A stretch of 64,000 nt of DNA. Origin: Trochalopteron elliotii (taxonomy: Eukaryota; Chordata; Aves; Passeriformes; Leiothrichidae). The notes under the pieces were generated by a model, which ran no database searches, was not told the origin of the DNA, and saw nothing but the letters and a program-made list of their open reading frames with translations. The DNA is taken from contig JANPWX010020211.1 in the NCBI GenBank assembly GCA_024734555.1, positions 1 through 64,000 on the forward strand, written 5' to 3'. Made by a program: the position numbers and the translations under genes. Positions 23,361 to 37,200 of the stretch are shown piece by piece. Every line of letters begins with the position of its first letter. The first letter of the stretch is position 1.

Positions 23361-24720
23361 CTGGTGCTTATGGTGCCATGAGTGAATGTTTCAAAAAGCC
23401 AGAACAAGTGGCTTTTCCTATGCCACTTTTCCCAAAAGTGCCTAGAGGGGTTGGTTTGGGTTTTGGGATCCTGAAGATCTGAGGTGACCAAGTTAATATC
23501 GATTTAAAGAATTTAGGAACAGGCATCTTTTGAGCCCTCTCTGTCAGTACAAAACCACTCATAAACATTAGTAATTTTTGAAAGTTTTGGCCTAAACTTA
23601 CCAGAGATATTGACAGAATGGGATATACATACAGCTCATTGTATAAATTTAGATACCCCTGTAGAAATGTTGTGTTGGCAATAGTGATATTTACAGCACC
23701 TTTGCGCCCTGGACAATGCCATTTTTCTTTGACACTGAACAATCCCCATCAATGTACCTCAGAGAACTGAGGTCCTTTAGGAAACTAATGGAGATATTTA
23801 GTTAAGAGCCATAATGGGTAAAAGAGAGAGCACCCCTGTGACTTTTAAATATGGAGCAGTGAGCTTACATGAGTCCTGAAATTCATATTAATTTCACATT
23901 TATGGCTACATATTTTTCATTTGGAAGTCAACAAGAAAAGGTCAACTGAATCAACAGGAATAAAAAACAATTCTTATCAAAAAACTATCTCTTCTGCTTT
24001 TATGGTTTTATTGAATCCATAAATTTAAGAACCAGCACTTCCTAAGAAAACAGGCATGGAAAGTCCATTCTGAATGATTACAGACCTGATGTTCTCAGAG
24101 GCAAGCAGAGTAACCAGGCAATAGCTGTGTCTAGGAGCTACAATTGTGACTTTCTCTGCCCAGCAGCCTTGTTGCTTTGACATACAGCTGTACTAATACT
24201 GCCACCATCCTTCGGATCCCTGCAGCTGGAGAAAGGCACAAGCTAGATCTGCTTTGATTTAATACATAAATATTAGTTTTTAAGGTGCTTCTTTCACATG
24301 GGCACAATACATAATGACTCAACAATGTAAAAATTATGAGATTATGATTTGTGTCATTCAAGACACAGCACACAGGTAATCCTAGAAAGCTGGAGACTGA
24401 CAAAAAACATATGGGTAACTCTTAAAACTGTTCACTATTAACAAGAGAAACATGGTAAGCCACTGGGGAAACTTGACTGAATTTACATTTTTGTAGAGTT
24501 GTTGAAGATGTGTATCTGGACATGCTGAAGCAAAATCTTACACATACAGCTAGTATATTCACATACATTGGTGAAAAATTTTAAATGCCTAGGATTAAAA
24601 TTTAGTCCTAAACTGATATTAAGTTACCTAATTATGCATGGCTGTGGACCCCATACTCATAATTCTCTGCTGAAGTCAGAGCTTCCAGTTGGACACTGTC
24701 TGTGAATAATCAAGCAATTT

Positions 24721-24760
24721 TAGAAGCCTAAATTTGCCAAATTTAGAAGCCTAAATTTGG
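24721..24760. repeat. Short tandem duplication containing a 9-bp inverted repeat
   Basis: TAGAAGCCTAAATTTG occurs at 24721-24736 and again at 24744-24759, a 23-bp period. The second unit makes the perfect inverted repeat CCAAATTTA-GAAGCC-TAAATTTGG (24737-24760). The AAATTTAG/CCTAAATTT vocabulary recalls an old sauropsid repeat family rich in 'cctaaatttagg' phrases. Confidence 0.7.
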
Positions 24761-27204
24761 ATGTAATAGTTTAATGCTGTAGATACCTATAATGATTTTT
24801 GTTTCATTTGCATGTTTCTCTGTTTGAAATATTAAGGATTCTAAATTATGCTGTGATTATATAGCTTTTACTTTTAAAAACTTGTTTTATTTGAAGAGAT
24901 CAGTAGAAGAAATAGGTGTAAAAAACGTGATTTAAAAACTCTGACCAAGCTGGAGTTTACTTATAGGGAGCTGTATTTTTTTTCCTGACTCTAGTCATAG
25001 GTGAAATAATACAAGTGGTGATCTACAGTACACCCTGTACTTCAATTGATTTGTCTAATGGTATAATAGCAAGGGCAAAATCTTAATGAGTCTACCTACA
25101 GCTTTGCACATTGACTTCACAAGGGATTTTCATGATTAAGGCTCAGGAGCCACAGGCCACACAGGTCAAACCATATCTTGCTGCACATGGGAATCCAAAG
25201 CTCCTCTCTTTTTGTTTTGCTGGAGTTGACTCTAATTCACTGTGGTCCACATATGAAGAGCAGAACTGGGTAATAGCTGAGTTGTGACAGGAAACACAAT
25301 CAGCTCTGCAAGTGTTAATAGGCACGAGGCAGTGGGGCAGGCCAGTGCTCTCGTGTCATCAGCTCTGTGGGAGCAGGCTGGCCCCTGGTGAGTGTCCCCG
25401 GCCCCTTGCTGTCTGCACAGCCACCCAACCACTGGCATCACTGCTCAGGGATCTTTCTGTGTGGGGCATGCTGGAAAATGAAGCTTTTTTATACATTGAA
25501 AAAATAAATTATTGAGACCAAGTTTATAGAAGGATGTATGATTTGTCTATGAGACTGAATAGGAGAGTCAGGAAAAACGTGGATGTTTCAGTCCTTCTGT
25601 GGCAATTGTAGAAGCCTTGTGTGCCTAGGGCTGGACTGCCTTAATCAACTGCTGTGCTGGGACAACAGAAAGGTAATTTTTGCCTCTATTCTTCCTTGTT
25701 AATACTCTTTTGCCACCATGCAAACCCAGGGTGCTGCTGTAGGTCTTGTGGAGCAGAAAGGTTGGGTCACAGCCATGTGGGTGGCAGGGAGAGGGGCCCA
25801 GACAGCTCTCCTGGAATTTTGCATTTCTGGAGTCAGGGATACCAGTCTCTGCCCAGAACAAGCTCTGTTTTCTCTGAGGTTTACAGAGATGCACAGAGAT
25901 TTAAAAGTGTGCAAAGCAAGCATGACAGTGGCTACAGGTTGACACTATGAGTAACAGAACTGACCCATGCATCACAGAGGTACGAGCCAAGGTTTGTCCA
26001 AGTGTTGGAGAGGCCCTGCACTCCCAGCAGTCCATCCTCCCTCCTCTGAGATGTTTCAGCCAGGGTGAATATCTTTTAGGGTACTGAGGACACAAATGTG
26101 AGTATTTTTTGTGTGGGAGAGCTGATGGGAACATCTTACTTCTGAAATTTCTGAATTCATGATGAGAAACTAAAATCCTCAATTTCTTGCAAAAACAAAT
26201 CAAACCCATATACTTTTTCACATTGGATACTGGTGAAATTTTATAAAATTGAGCTCTCCATTTAATTGTCTAACTCTCCATATTAAGACATCTTTTTGCC
26301 TATTATGCAAACATTCAGGTAGATTTATATTAGGTGCATTATAAAAAGTGGGGATAGGTAGTAAAGATTATATTGATGTACATAAGACAGAAGACAACAA
26401 CACATGGAGAAGAAAGATATATGACTGGCTGGAAGCATTGCAAGCTAACACTTTGCTAACTTGCCACATGTGTACATCACATAAGCAGCTGAAAATATTT
26501 AATAGTGAAGGCTCACACATCTACAGTGCATTCAGTTTGGGGGAAGCATATGCAGCTGTTACAGATTTAAGTAGTATTTTCTTTTCCCGTTGGTGACACT
26601 GAAGAAGAAAGTACCTATAACTGAAAGATTATATGTTAAAGACAGGCTATAACGAGGCATGACGTGGAAGTAAAAATAAGTATTAGGAAAACTACTGCAT
26701 TCTCTGAAAGCACAACCATGGACTTTAAATACAGATAAGTCTCTCCTTTCTCTCTCTCTGGCTCTTCCTTTGTTTAAGGACTTTGAATGACTTTCCAAAA
26801 TGGGCTACTAGCACAAAGTTTAATTTACACTATTATGAGGACACATAAATTATATTTTGTGTACCAAAACTTTCAAATGCTATGTCTGGTTATTTTTTTT
26901 TAAATAATGATGGTTAAAGAACAAATGTTGTTACTTATAATGCTTCCAGTATCCTCAGAGCTTGCTTACGACAGTCTTTTCATTTCCCATAAAATCAGAA
27001 TCTAGTTTAATTATATAAATGCATCCTCCATAAAAAATAGTGCAAAATGCTTTGCAGAGAAAGATAAAGAAAAGAAGTAATGTTTTATGCAGATTGTCAC
27101 AGTGACTCTCAAGGAGACAAAAAACAGTCTCTGAGGATAGACTACCATGAACATAAGAAAATCAGAAGTAAAGAAGAAATAGCAGCAGAATTATTTTTGA
27201 AACA

Positions 27205-27420
27205 TAGATAGAGTTTAGGAGACACAGAAGAAGGAAAAAGGGAAGGGAAAAGAATGGAAAGGAAATGAATTGTATAACAACAAAAAAAGGAAAGGAAATT
27301 GGAAAGTTTTCAGATGAGACTTAAGAACAAAGACATTTCCGGGAGAGGAAGATAAGGTAGCAGCACAAAAAAGGGGAAGAACATCCATGCAGTGTAGGAA
27401 ATCATAAAAGAAAGAAGAGT
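27205..27420 (+). repeat. Purine-rich low-complexity tract
   Basis: Long runs of GGAAAGG, GAAGGAAAAAGGGAAGGG and similar purine phrases dominate one strand for about 200 bp. Such tracts can form triplex DNA and are usually degenerate simple repeats. No coding potential is seen beyond a low-complexity minus frame. Confidence 0.55.
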
Positions 27421-27436
27421 GGCTTAGCCTATAGTC

Positions 27437-27545
27437 AACCAACCCAGGATTTGGAAAACCTGGACACTGCTTCTGGGTGCCCTTTGTCTCTCTGGCCTAT
27501 CCTATTTGTAAAATGGAAAACAGGTTAGGTGATGAGGCATGAGGG
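27437..27545 (+). mobile_element. Possible MIR/CORE-SINE fragment
   Basis: AACCCAGGATTTGGAAAACC, then TTGTCTCTCTGGCCTATCC, then TATTTGTAAAATGGAAAAC follow the order of the MIR core and 3' half (GGGTTCGAATCC...CTCTCTGTGCCTCAGTTTCC...ATCTGTAAAATGGGGAT). The CTGTAAAATGG-like phrase is the most telling. Divergence is high. Confidence 0.45.
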
Positions 27546-29959
27546 TCTCAAGAGACTTCTGAGAGAAAAGCCTTGTAGGGGCTATGGAGCAGTTGCACAA
27601 AAGTAAGATATGGCCTGTTGTTCTTCCCTGGTGAGATATAAATGTTCAAGTGTTCTTTGTAGTTGATAGGTAAATTATTTTGTAGCAAATTACAAGTAGT
27701 AGGAAGGAGCTGTGACTAAGCCAACATAGAACAGAGGGGAGAACAAGCAGAGCTGTGATATTTAGAGTAGATATAGTGATAAAAAATATAGAATTAAGAA
27801 TAAAAAGGCCTAGGGGGAGAATAGGGAACAATGAATTTTAATGAAGATGAAAACTTCCTTCAAGGGAACTGGATAGATAACTTTTGTTGTAACTGGAGGA
27901 AAAGCTTACCAGAAACACTGAGCCAAATTTAACCTTGTGTTATGCCAGCTTTTACTATCTTTCTCCACAGTATGTATTCCAAAAAGAAATGAAATCTTCC
28001 CACAGAGAAGCTTTGAGAGGGAGGTGCCCTGCAGGTTGGCCAGTGTTGGCTGAACCCAGAATGGTGAAGAAGGACCCATCTAGACAGGCAGAAGTTTCAT
28101 TCCTCCTGTCATGAGGAGCAAATGATGAGGAGCAAATGTGGAGCAATGGTTTGCTCTTTTGCAATTTCCCCTAGAGATTACTTTGCCCTCCTCTTCTCTG
28201 GAGTGCTCAGAGAAGGCTTTCCTGCCCCACCTGCCAGTGCCTGCCTTGGCTATATTGATGTGATTTATGTTTGTGGTGTACTAAATAGTGATGCAATCTG
28301 TGCCATGTATTTAGTAAGATGAACCAAAGGAAATGGCTTTCTGCTGCAAGATCTTAGAATGTGCTGAGCAGATACAGAAACTTCCAAGAAGAGCAGCTAG
28401 AGCAGAAGAGCTAAAGAAGGCTTTTTAACTCAAGAAATAAACATCATCAAGCATTCACAGAACTGAAGACTCTCTTAAAGCCACTCTTTAAGCCATACTT
28501 TTACTGTACCCATTTGGAATAAATTTTAGTTTGTTGCCCAAAAGCTACAAAGTACCATAGAGCCCGATAACATAATTCACAAGCATGGTGGATCTTTCTG
28601 AGGACTTCCCAAACTAGTGATTCTATACTTTGTGAACTTTTACACACATCTTACTTCTCTTAAAAATGTTTCTTTTATCTTCTACTTTATATCTTACTAT
28701 TCCTAAAAACTTGAAGGGGATCACATTTAATAGTGGAGTCCATCAAATGTGGAGATGAGAGAAGGAGAAAGAGGGCAGTTATCTCTGTGCCACTGCTCCA
28801 TCCACACCCTTTGAATAACTCTGCACAATGACACTTGAATGAAAGCCTACGTAAATTCTGGTTGATAACTGCTTGGAACAAATGTGGAACAAAGAAGCTA
28901 TGTTCTACTCTTTATATGTTGGAAGAATGAACTTGTTGCTGCTTGATCAGTTCCTTATCCTTCGCTAGTACTTGAGTTCCTCTTTTTGCTGAGAGAGCAT
29001 GCAACTGTGCAGTGCAGGGTTGTGTTATATTTCCTGACCTTTGACACTTTTTTCCCCCAGAGATTTAAAGGAGTTAATATGGGAAGCAGTTTTTGTCTCA
29101 CTTTGGCTTTTAAATAGCAGTCTATTTATTTCTCATTCAGCAAGCCTCAATTATTTGTTTGTAAAAAATCATTTGGTAACGGGTTTAATTTATCCTTCAT
29201 GTAACTACACTGGAAAACAATAATGTTACACAAGAGATGAATTCAACAAATATATAACTCTTGTAGGGACAAAAGGAATTCTTTCTAGAGCTGTGTGAAA
29301 GTTTATTGTACATGCTTGATTTAGTATATTTCTACAAATCTGAATGTAAGAGCCCATTTGCCTTTCTTCAAAAGTACTTAATCTGAAACCAGGCCCAAAT
29401 GTTGAACCATCACTGGGTTTTTTTAAAAAAAGGATTTGATTATGCTTGTGTTGAGGTTGTATAATGCTTGCTTGTTCCTGGCAAGTACTCCATTCAATAT
29501 TTGCAATGTGACACAAAATTGGGAAAATCCAAGCAGCTGCACAACAAGAGGAAAACTCATGTCAGGCTGCCTAACTCCAGGTTCTCAAGGGCTGGGTGAA
29601 GTGGTGGTGCTGGTGGGGAGATGGAGATCAGGCAGGGCTGTGTGGCCTCTGTGCCTGTTCTGATATTATGCTCTTTGCCATAGTGTCTGCCAAGACAAGA
29701 TGTGTTAAACAGTGTCAATCACATCTGCAACATGCTGTTCTATCTCTCCTCTTCCCTAGGGGTGGAGCACACAGAGGTAAACATCTTACTTTTTGACAAA
29801 TTTTTGATTTTTTCCACTGTGTGCACCCCCACACACCTATGATACTACGTACAGTGGAGTGTCTTCCTAAATTCATGCAGTGTCTGTAACCAACCTTTGC
29901 AGTGACTGTGGTGTGTTTGATTTATGTTCTGAGGACGTAATGCCATGCCCTGGAGAGAG

Positions 29960-30055
29960 CAATAACCCATGACTCAGGACCCAGGGTTCCTAATCCTGGC
30001 TGTGCTGTCAACCTGCTGCATGGACCTAGGCAAATCACTTGACCCAGATTCCCAA
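29960..30055 (+). mobile_element. MIR-type CORE-SINE fragment
   Basis: ACTCAGGACCCAGGGTTCC, TAATCCTGGCTGTGCTGTC and then TAGGCAAATCACTTGACCC align in order with the MIR consensus, which has a B-box-like GGGTTCGAATCCCGGCTCTGCC followed by TGGGCAAGTCACTTAACC. This is the clearest ancient SINE in the window. The next bases (AGATAAGCACCTAAGATCTTT) resemble another old sauropsid repeat, so the composite may reach about 30100. Confidence 0.65.
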
Positions 30056-32525
30056 AGACAGATAAGCACCTAAGATCTTTAAATAGTGACATCCAGGACA
30101 GATTTATCTGGAGTGCTGGATGCAACTTATAAGCAGTCCTACAATGGGGTTGCAACTGGGTGATTGGACAGCTTTCTCTCCTACTTTTAAAGCTATATCT
30201 GTTCTTCCTCTACATTCACTATTTCAGCTCCATCCAAAAGCTGAGATAATGCATTTTGCAAGGAGCACCAACATTCTACACTGTATATGGAAAACCATGG
30301 AAAAACTCATCTGTGGTTGGTAGCCTGTAAGCCCTGCAAGTGAGAGGTTTAAATTAGGTGCCCCACTGCCATGAGAACCTGGGGTTTGAAGGTGTGCCTA
30401 TATTCAGAGTATGTGTAAAACAGAAATTTAGGTAGCATGGAGGCAGAGGAGTGGGAGTTACCTGGCTCATTTGGTAGCTAGGGATGATTTGGCCACAAAT
30501 TCCAAAAAAGTATCCGAACCAGTTAACTACCAGAAACTCTGTGAAATACCTTTTTATTTTTTTGGGAATTGCAGGGTAGAAGGAAAATCAAGCATGGTAA
30601 CTTGAGTCATGGATGAGTATTTTTTGCCTAGAGTCTGAGGAGGCACCAGGACAGAGTGAACATACCCAAACCCCATCCTTTACCCTGGGCATTCCAGGCT
30701 GGTGTTCCACTGGGAACAATAAAAAGTGTCAGTAAGGAGAAGAAAGGTAGCATACAGTTAAAAGCTGTGATGTATAATGTGTCTCTGAAGAACCACCTGT
30801 GTGTCCTTCTAGGGTTTTTTTTGTCTCATAAAGTCAAGGGACACTCTCCTGGGCATTATTTGCATGTGTGGAGGTGACCCTGTACACAGCACAGCCAGAC
30901 CTTGGACCTTGTTGCCACAACAGCAGGCAACACTTGTAATATTTGTATGGGAAGCTTCTGGAGAGGCAGGGGCATGAGGATGCCAGGCTCCTTGGAAAAT
31001 CACAGTAAGAACACATAGATGGTGCACAAAATAAGCATTCATGCCATTCAGCTCTGGCTGTGTTCTGAGGAACGTGACAGAATTTTGAGGAGCCTCTGTT
31101 TCTCATGATCAAAGTGGTGAAAATATTCAGAACTCCTCGATGGCCTGGAGAAGCCTGGCACTGTGCAAGATAGAGTCCAGGTTAAAAAAAACCCAATGTA
31201 TTTTACGAGTAGATCTGGAAGCAAAACAGCTGACTGCCTCTCTCAGCCAGGCTTTTATACGTGGTCGTAGGGTATCTGGGAACCCATGAATCCACGCTGA
31301 CATCTGCACACTTAGAATCATGATGCTGCAGGCCTGAAGTATATATTTAGACTGCATCTACAAACCTTGCAGAAAAACATTAAATCAGCAAAATGAAAAA
31401 AATACCCAAACAAAAATGAGACATAAAAATGAGCTGGCTACTCTAAAACACAGATACAGTAATTATTTCAGTCTTTTGCTTAGGGGTGTACCAACTGTTT
31501 ACAATTTACTGTTTGGCAAGCTGGGTGTTCTCATTTCCCTCATGGTTCAGGAGTCAAAAACATATGCTACCTTTAGTAATGAACTCTTCCAAGATTTGAA
31601 ACTATCCATATTCATGTCACAAGAAATGTTTACACAAGAGCAAAATGCTCCAACATCAAAATAAATCAGTAACATCTCAGAGTTTATATTTCCATATGCT
31701 TCTTTGGCATAATAAAGCAGGCAAAGGGCTGCTGTTGTAAAATGGAGTTTAATTAAAAACAAAAGAAAAAAAAAACTTTACCAGAAATCATGGGCATCCA
31801 AAAATCATGCAGAATAATGCATAGATTCAACATATTCTAAAGATTTATAATCTATCAATAGAAACAAGAAAATGGAATATAATCATATCCTCTACACACC
31901 TTGCATATTTTCCATATTATGTGCATAAATTATACATTCATTTTCATAATTATGGTAACATTCTAGTTTTCACATAAACTGCTATTACTCCTGGGTACCA
32001 GTAAGTTTACATCTACCAAGGCTACACGCTAATTACATTTTCTTTTTATAATGTTATCTATTTATCAAGTTTAGTTTCTTAATGGAAATTAATAGACAAG
32101 GTCTCTGCAGAAAAAAGAATAATCAGGGGTAACATAGTGTTTTGGGTATTTTTCAGCTTTCATGTTATTCAAGCTTAGAGGGCTTGATGGGTGATTATGG
32201 TGTATGAAATGAGTTATAAAACCAATGTCCAGGACACGGTTGGGAAGGAGTTAATGATTTCCCTTTTGCTAGAGGAGGTCCACAGCTGCCTGAACTGAGT
32301 GCAGGGATTTTCAGGGTAGCCAGCTGTGGGGATTTAATTGATTCACCCACCAGTCTATAAAGGGGGGTACCACAGGGTGACTCTAAATCCTGCTGTGATT
32401 AAGGGAGGAGGAGGTAATTTAGGGTGGGTATTGTAGCCGTGAGAAGACCTAAGCAAGAATGAGGGGATGGGTAAATACTTAATGTTATTTTCTTCTGAAT
32501 ATAGTGTCAAGGGAAGAAATGAGGA

Positions 32526-32563
32526 TTTTTTTGTTGTTGTTGTTTGGTTTGTTTTAATTTTTT
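32526..32563. repeat. T/GTT-rich microsatellite
   Basis: TTTTTTTGTTGTTGTTGTTT followed by TGTTTTAATTTTTTTATG is a simple TTG/poly-T repeat. Similar short TTG repeats occur near 42581-42614, 43571-43585 and 60792-60810. Confidence 0.85.
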
Positions 32564-34229
32564 TATGTGTGCTTGAGAAAAAGAGGGCTCTTTCTAATTT
32601 TCTAAGACTTTATTTTTCTAACTTTTGATATAGCTCTGTAATACTCCTGCTTGGATCTAAAGTTAGGGCAGCAAAAATGCTGGAACTGAACGGACATCAG
32701 CGGATGGAAGATGTGCTTCAGCCAATTGCAGCAAATGAAGATGAGTGGATGGGCGTGGGCAGGAGTGAGGAATAATCCCACAGTGTGTAGGATGCTGGAG
32801 GAAATCTCCTTGTCTATATATATACAGGAGGGTGAGATCTTAAGCATTCTTGGCATTCAGATCTGCAGTGTACCTGTTTGCTGTTCAGCCGAGTGCAGTA
32901 GGATTGTTTACCTTCCCTGGACACTTGATTGCTTTTAACAACAGGGTTTATCAAGGCCTGGCTTATCCTCTGGGTGGGTTTCCCTCCTTTTTCTCTGTCT
33001 CTGGATCAGAGTATTGTCAGAAAACTGCAACTTGTTCTATGGGGACAGCAGTGGTATTGTAACACCTTCTGTAAGAACCAGCTTTGACTCTATTTAGATT
33101 TGACTCCTCAGCATGTTTTTTTTTTTCTTCCTCACCTGTAGGGAGAGGAAGTTTCCTCCTTAACTCCCTCTGCCTTGAGGTTTCCCAGGTTTAAGCATGG
33201 TAATTTACCTGAGAAAGCAGGCTTTATTCAGGGTAAGCAATTCTACATAAATCTGAGACATTAATACCTAGCAGCAGCTTATTTTGAATATTAAAATATG
33301 TTTAGTTGTAACACATTCTACTTCTAACATACTTTAGAAATAATTTATATATTTCAAGCACTATTTACATCCATTTTGTCCTGCTCTGACAGTAACTCTG
33401 CTGTAGCTGAAATGTGAATCCAGGAAGAGGATACTACAGGCTTCATTCAGCAACGTCTATCTAAATAGCATGTTGTATCTGAAGAATAACAGTTAACATT
33501 CATGTCTAGCACTTCATTCTAGCAATTAAACACTGCTTATATAGATAATAAGGGTCTCTGGGATGCACAAGTCTAGAAAAGAGCCATAAGCCTCACCTGC
33601 ATGTTCTGCAAGGCATTCAGAGGTTGCTGAGATGTGCCACGCTTCCATGGCCTCCAGTTAGCACATCTTTTTACATGGCAAGCATGCTCCCAAATCTTAT
33701 TGAAGACCTGGATGTGTGTGCATCTTCCCTGTGCAACACACACACACTCCAAGACTTTTCTAAGTTTTGGTGTGTAAAAGTTGGGTTTCAGTGGTGTTTT
33801 GAAACCTTTCACAAAGGGATTTTTGTAGAGTCCTGCTTCTATAGACACAATGTGTTGACTCAGGATATTGTCATGGTTGAAGTGTTCTCAGACCATTTTT
33901 CCTCTAAGATTTGAAAAGCTCACTTATCTTTTGCCCTCATTAAGGTCAGCTACTGCCTATGAAATACCTTATGTATTCAGAATGCTCAGTGAAGTGTTAA
34001 TCATTGACACAGGAGATGTTCCAAGTGTTGTGAGTGCTGTATGTTAGCCAAAGTCTCATCAGCCCATGAAATCTGTTCCAGATCCTCTGGCTATAATTTA
34101 TTGCTGGATTATCCTTTATTAATCCCTGATAGGGTGCTCTGCTGTGGTATGCAACAAGAAGGGAGATGGTACTTGTTCACTTAAGTGACAAACAGAACAC
34201 TGAGAAGTGATGTGCCTGTTGATGGCAGC

Positions 34230-34246
34230 TTTTTTTTTTTTTTTTT
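34230..34246 (-). repeat. Poly(T) tract
   Basis: Seventeen thymines follow GGCAGC. No retroposon body is recognised next to it. Confidence 0.85.
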
Positions 34247-37200
34247 AAATTGGCCAAGATTTTCAAAAGGTCACTGGCAGTACCTTATTCCCCTGCAGTC
34301 TCCCAGGAATGTTTGAGGACACAGGGTAAGCAGAGACTCAGAACCTCCCTCACAGCTTTTCAGCTTTCCCTCAAAGCCAAGGGATTGTTCACCTGCATTC
34401 AGTGTGTTTCTGAATGATCCCAGGAATAACCTGTTATAAAATTGAGAGAGCGCCAGTCAGCCTTAAACTGTGTAAACCCCAAATTGGATCTAACATACAG
34501 GAATGGTTTAGATAAGCAGTCTTGTTCATGTGAGATTATCTCTAAACCGACTTATATTCAGTTTGCCTCCTGCTATTAAAATCTTAGTCACCCTTTGTGC
34601 TAATGCTTTTTCAAGACACAGCACTGCTCAGAAACATGAAGTATGTCCTGAATATTTTCTTACAGTGTTCAGAAATAATTTCATACGAGCAACTGCAGTA
34701 GTTCAGATGAGAGCTTGTCTAACATTACTGTTTTTATAACAGTGGCCAAAATTGGTTGTCAAGGGAAGATTATACAGCATGCTCAAGGTAAATGTATAAA
34801 ATATCTCCACTGGGTATTTTTCTGGTTTCTAACTATTCTGGCTCAGGGACTTTAAGACCACTGTGGCTTGTCTGTTTACTAACTCTCTCCAGCTCTCTTT
34901 TCAAGTACTTATTAAGCCTGGCCCTTGAATCCAGGAAAGTTTTGTTTCTGCCACATCATTTGGCAAGGATTGACATAATTTTGCTACATATGAATGAAGA
35001 AATGCTTGTTTGTTTTGAATTGGGATCAACTGGTTTCCTTTGGCTGCTGCGTCCTGTACTGAAAAAAGGAAAGAGCAATTCATCTCTATCTCATGGTTGT
35101 TGTGGACCTTCATAATTTTTCCCCTAAGCCATCTCTTTTCCAGGATGAAAAGTCATAGCTGACTGAGTCATCCCTTGTATAGAAACCATTCACCTTTATT
35201 GCTGTTCTCTGCATATTTTCCAGTTCTAACACATTTTTCCAGGTGGAGGTCTTCTAATTAACCACAGTTTACAAAATGTAGGAGAAGCACAGATTTGTAC
35301 AACGACAGAATAGATGACTTTATTTTTGTTTTCTCTTCCTTATGTGTGAATGACCTTAGTGTTACCAAGTACCTGAGTGATATTTTCGTGGTACTATCAT
35401 AACCTCCAGACTTCCTCTCTGAATGATGTTGACTACTTCAAAACCAATGCTTTTTAGACATAGAGCAAGTGCTGTTTTCCCCAACAAATATTATTTTATC
35501 TTAATCTGCATATTTGTAATGCAGCACCCTCAGTTACTGGGTTCTTTTTCCTGAAGTATTATATTGATATTCATTCTCCGACTTTCATTTTCAGCATATA
35601 TTGTGAGTTCTGTAGTTTCCGTGATTGTCTTAAACTGTATATCAAACCCAGTTTTCACAAACAGACAAAACCCCCAAATATCTCTCTGCTGTATACATTT
35701 AAACCTTTTTTATAGGTTTTGTAAAGAAGTATTGTATAGAAATAATTCAGTGGAAAAGAGTAGTTGGTGCTCAGGAGCTGGCATGGATCTTCTGTGTAAA
35801 AGTGGCAGCATTTAAGAAAAATCAAGAGAGAAGGTTATGAAGAAGCATTAGGAAGAGTGGTGTGAGAAGAGCACAGCCAGCAGGAGGTTTACTATGAGGA
35901 AAGGAGAGCTGACACACAGGAAGGACTGGTAGAGTGTGGTGCCTTGAAGGTAAAGATGAAATGCTAGAATAGGATACAAAAGGTGAAAGGGAAGCCACTG
36001 AAGGAACTTGAAAGGGAATTTGTATGCTAAGAAATGGGGAAAGATGATGTAATATCTCTTGATTTCACCAGGAAGGAAACAGATTAGGGACAATTTTTCA
36101 GGTATTTTCCTAGTGTTCCAAAGCACAGACAGGAGTATAAAAATGCAGCACACTAAAGCAGTGCCTCATTGTGTGGAGCCCTTAAGGGCTACTGTGACAA
36201 CAACTGCTGCTGAAAGGTTTGGTGCTTGGCTTTGGCTGTGGAAATCTGAAGAGACCTGCAAAATGTCATCTGCTAGAAAACAGAGATTTTAGAATGTCTT
36301 TCCAATCAGCTGGACACTATTGGAGAGGGCAGAAAACATCTGACTGTTTTTGAGGGAGTAGTAGCAAGCTGTCATCTGTATTCCTCATGCTGAGGGTAGA
36401 TCAGAACCAGGACTCATCTTCATCACTCATGAAAAGAGCCCCGTGGAAGATGCTCTCTCTTCCTGTCTTTGCATTCCGCAGGACAGGCTTCCCTGACTTC
36501 AATCATATTCTTTGTGATACTTGGCTCAAAGCCTGTATATGTGGACATTGTCTTAGCACTCATTCTCATTTGATGATTCCTACTTATGCTTTTAGTTAGG
36601 AAATTTAAAGAGTATTTGAGATTCTCAGCTAGTGTACATTGATGTAGACCTGTAAGCTTGTCATCTTTATCATATCCGCATCTTGGTTCCTCTATTAGAG
36701 GAAGTGGGAATGATGAAACCACCTGTAAAATGCTTTGATGAAAAATGCTTGCAAGAAGTGAGTATTTTATTATTTTGACAACTTTTTCCAGCTGATAATA
36801 TCCATGAGCATTTCAGTATGTTTAACTTCACCTATTCAAAATGGGGGGAGACCTGGGGTATAAGGAAGGAAAAAGCAATTTATTACTAAATCTGGTCATT
36901 CCTCCTTAATAATGATATACAAAGGACTGGGCTTTTTGACAAAGTATAACTGGAGACATGTTTTCACCAGATGCATAGAATATAAACCAAGGTATTGTCG
37001 GGATATTTGTCAAAAGATAATTTGGGATACTAAGCTTGTATTTAAGGTGCCTGCTTTTTGTTTGAGGATTTTTTTTTCTTGCTGAGAGGAGTATAAAATA
37101 CCTTTAGGGCCACCTAACTATTTTTAAAAGGATTTCAGAGTATTAAGACTGTATATGAATTATCAAATTCACACTGCCCCAGGTCTAAATGTTATACCAG

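Larger units (their letters stand above)
23400..29950. other. AT-rich non-coding stretch
   Basis: No gene is recognised. It holds the inverted-within-tandem repeat at 24721-24760, a purine-rich tract near 27205-27420, a possible MIR fragment near 27437-27545, and a faint ancient-repeat resemblance near 27915-27960. A small GC-rich patch near 25330-25450 carries chance frames only. Confidence 0.65.

Noticed and set aside
23361..23380. TGGTGCTTATGGTGCC just after the LTR-like block as a primer-binding site
   Set aside because: Only the first few bases fit any tRNA 3' end, and no retroviral coding remnant follows.
29820..29840. Short CA-rich run as a CRISPR-like or microsatellite array
   Set aside because: It is only a few units long with no spacer-repeat organisation; no CRISPR array is expected or seen.
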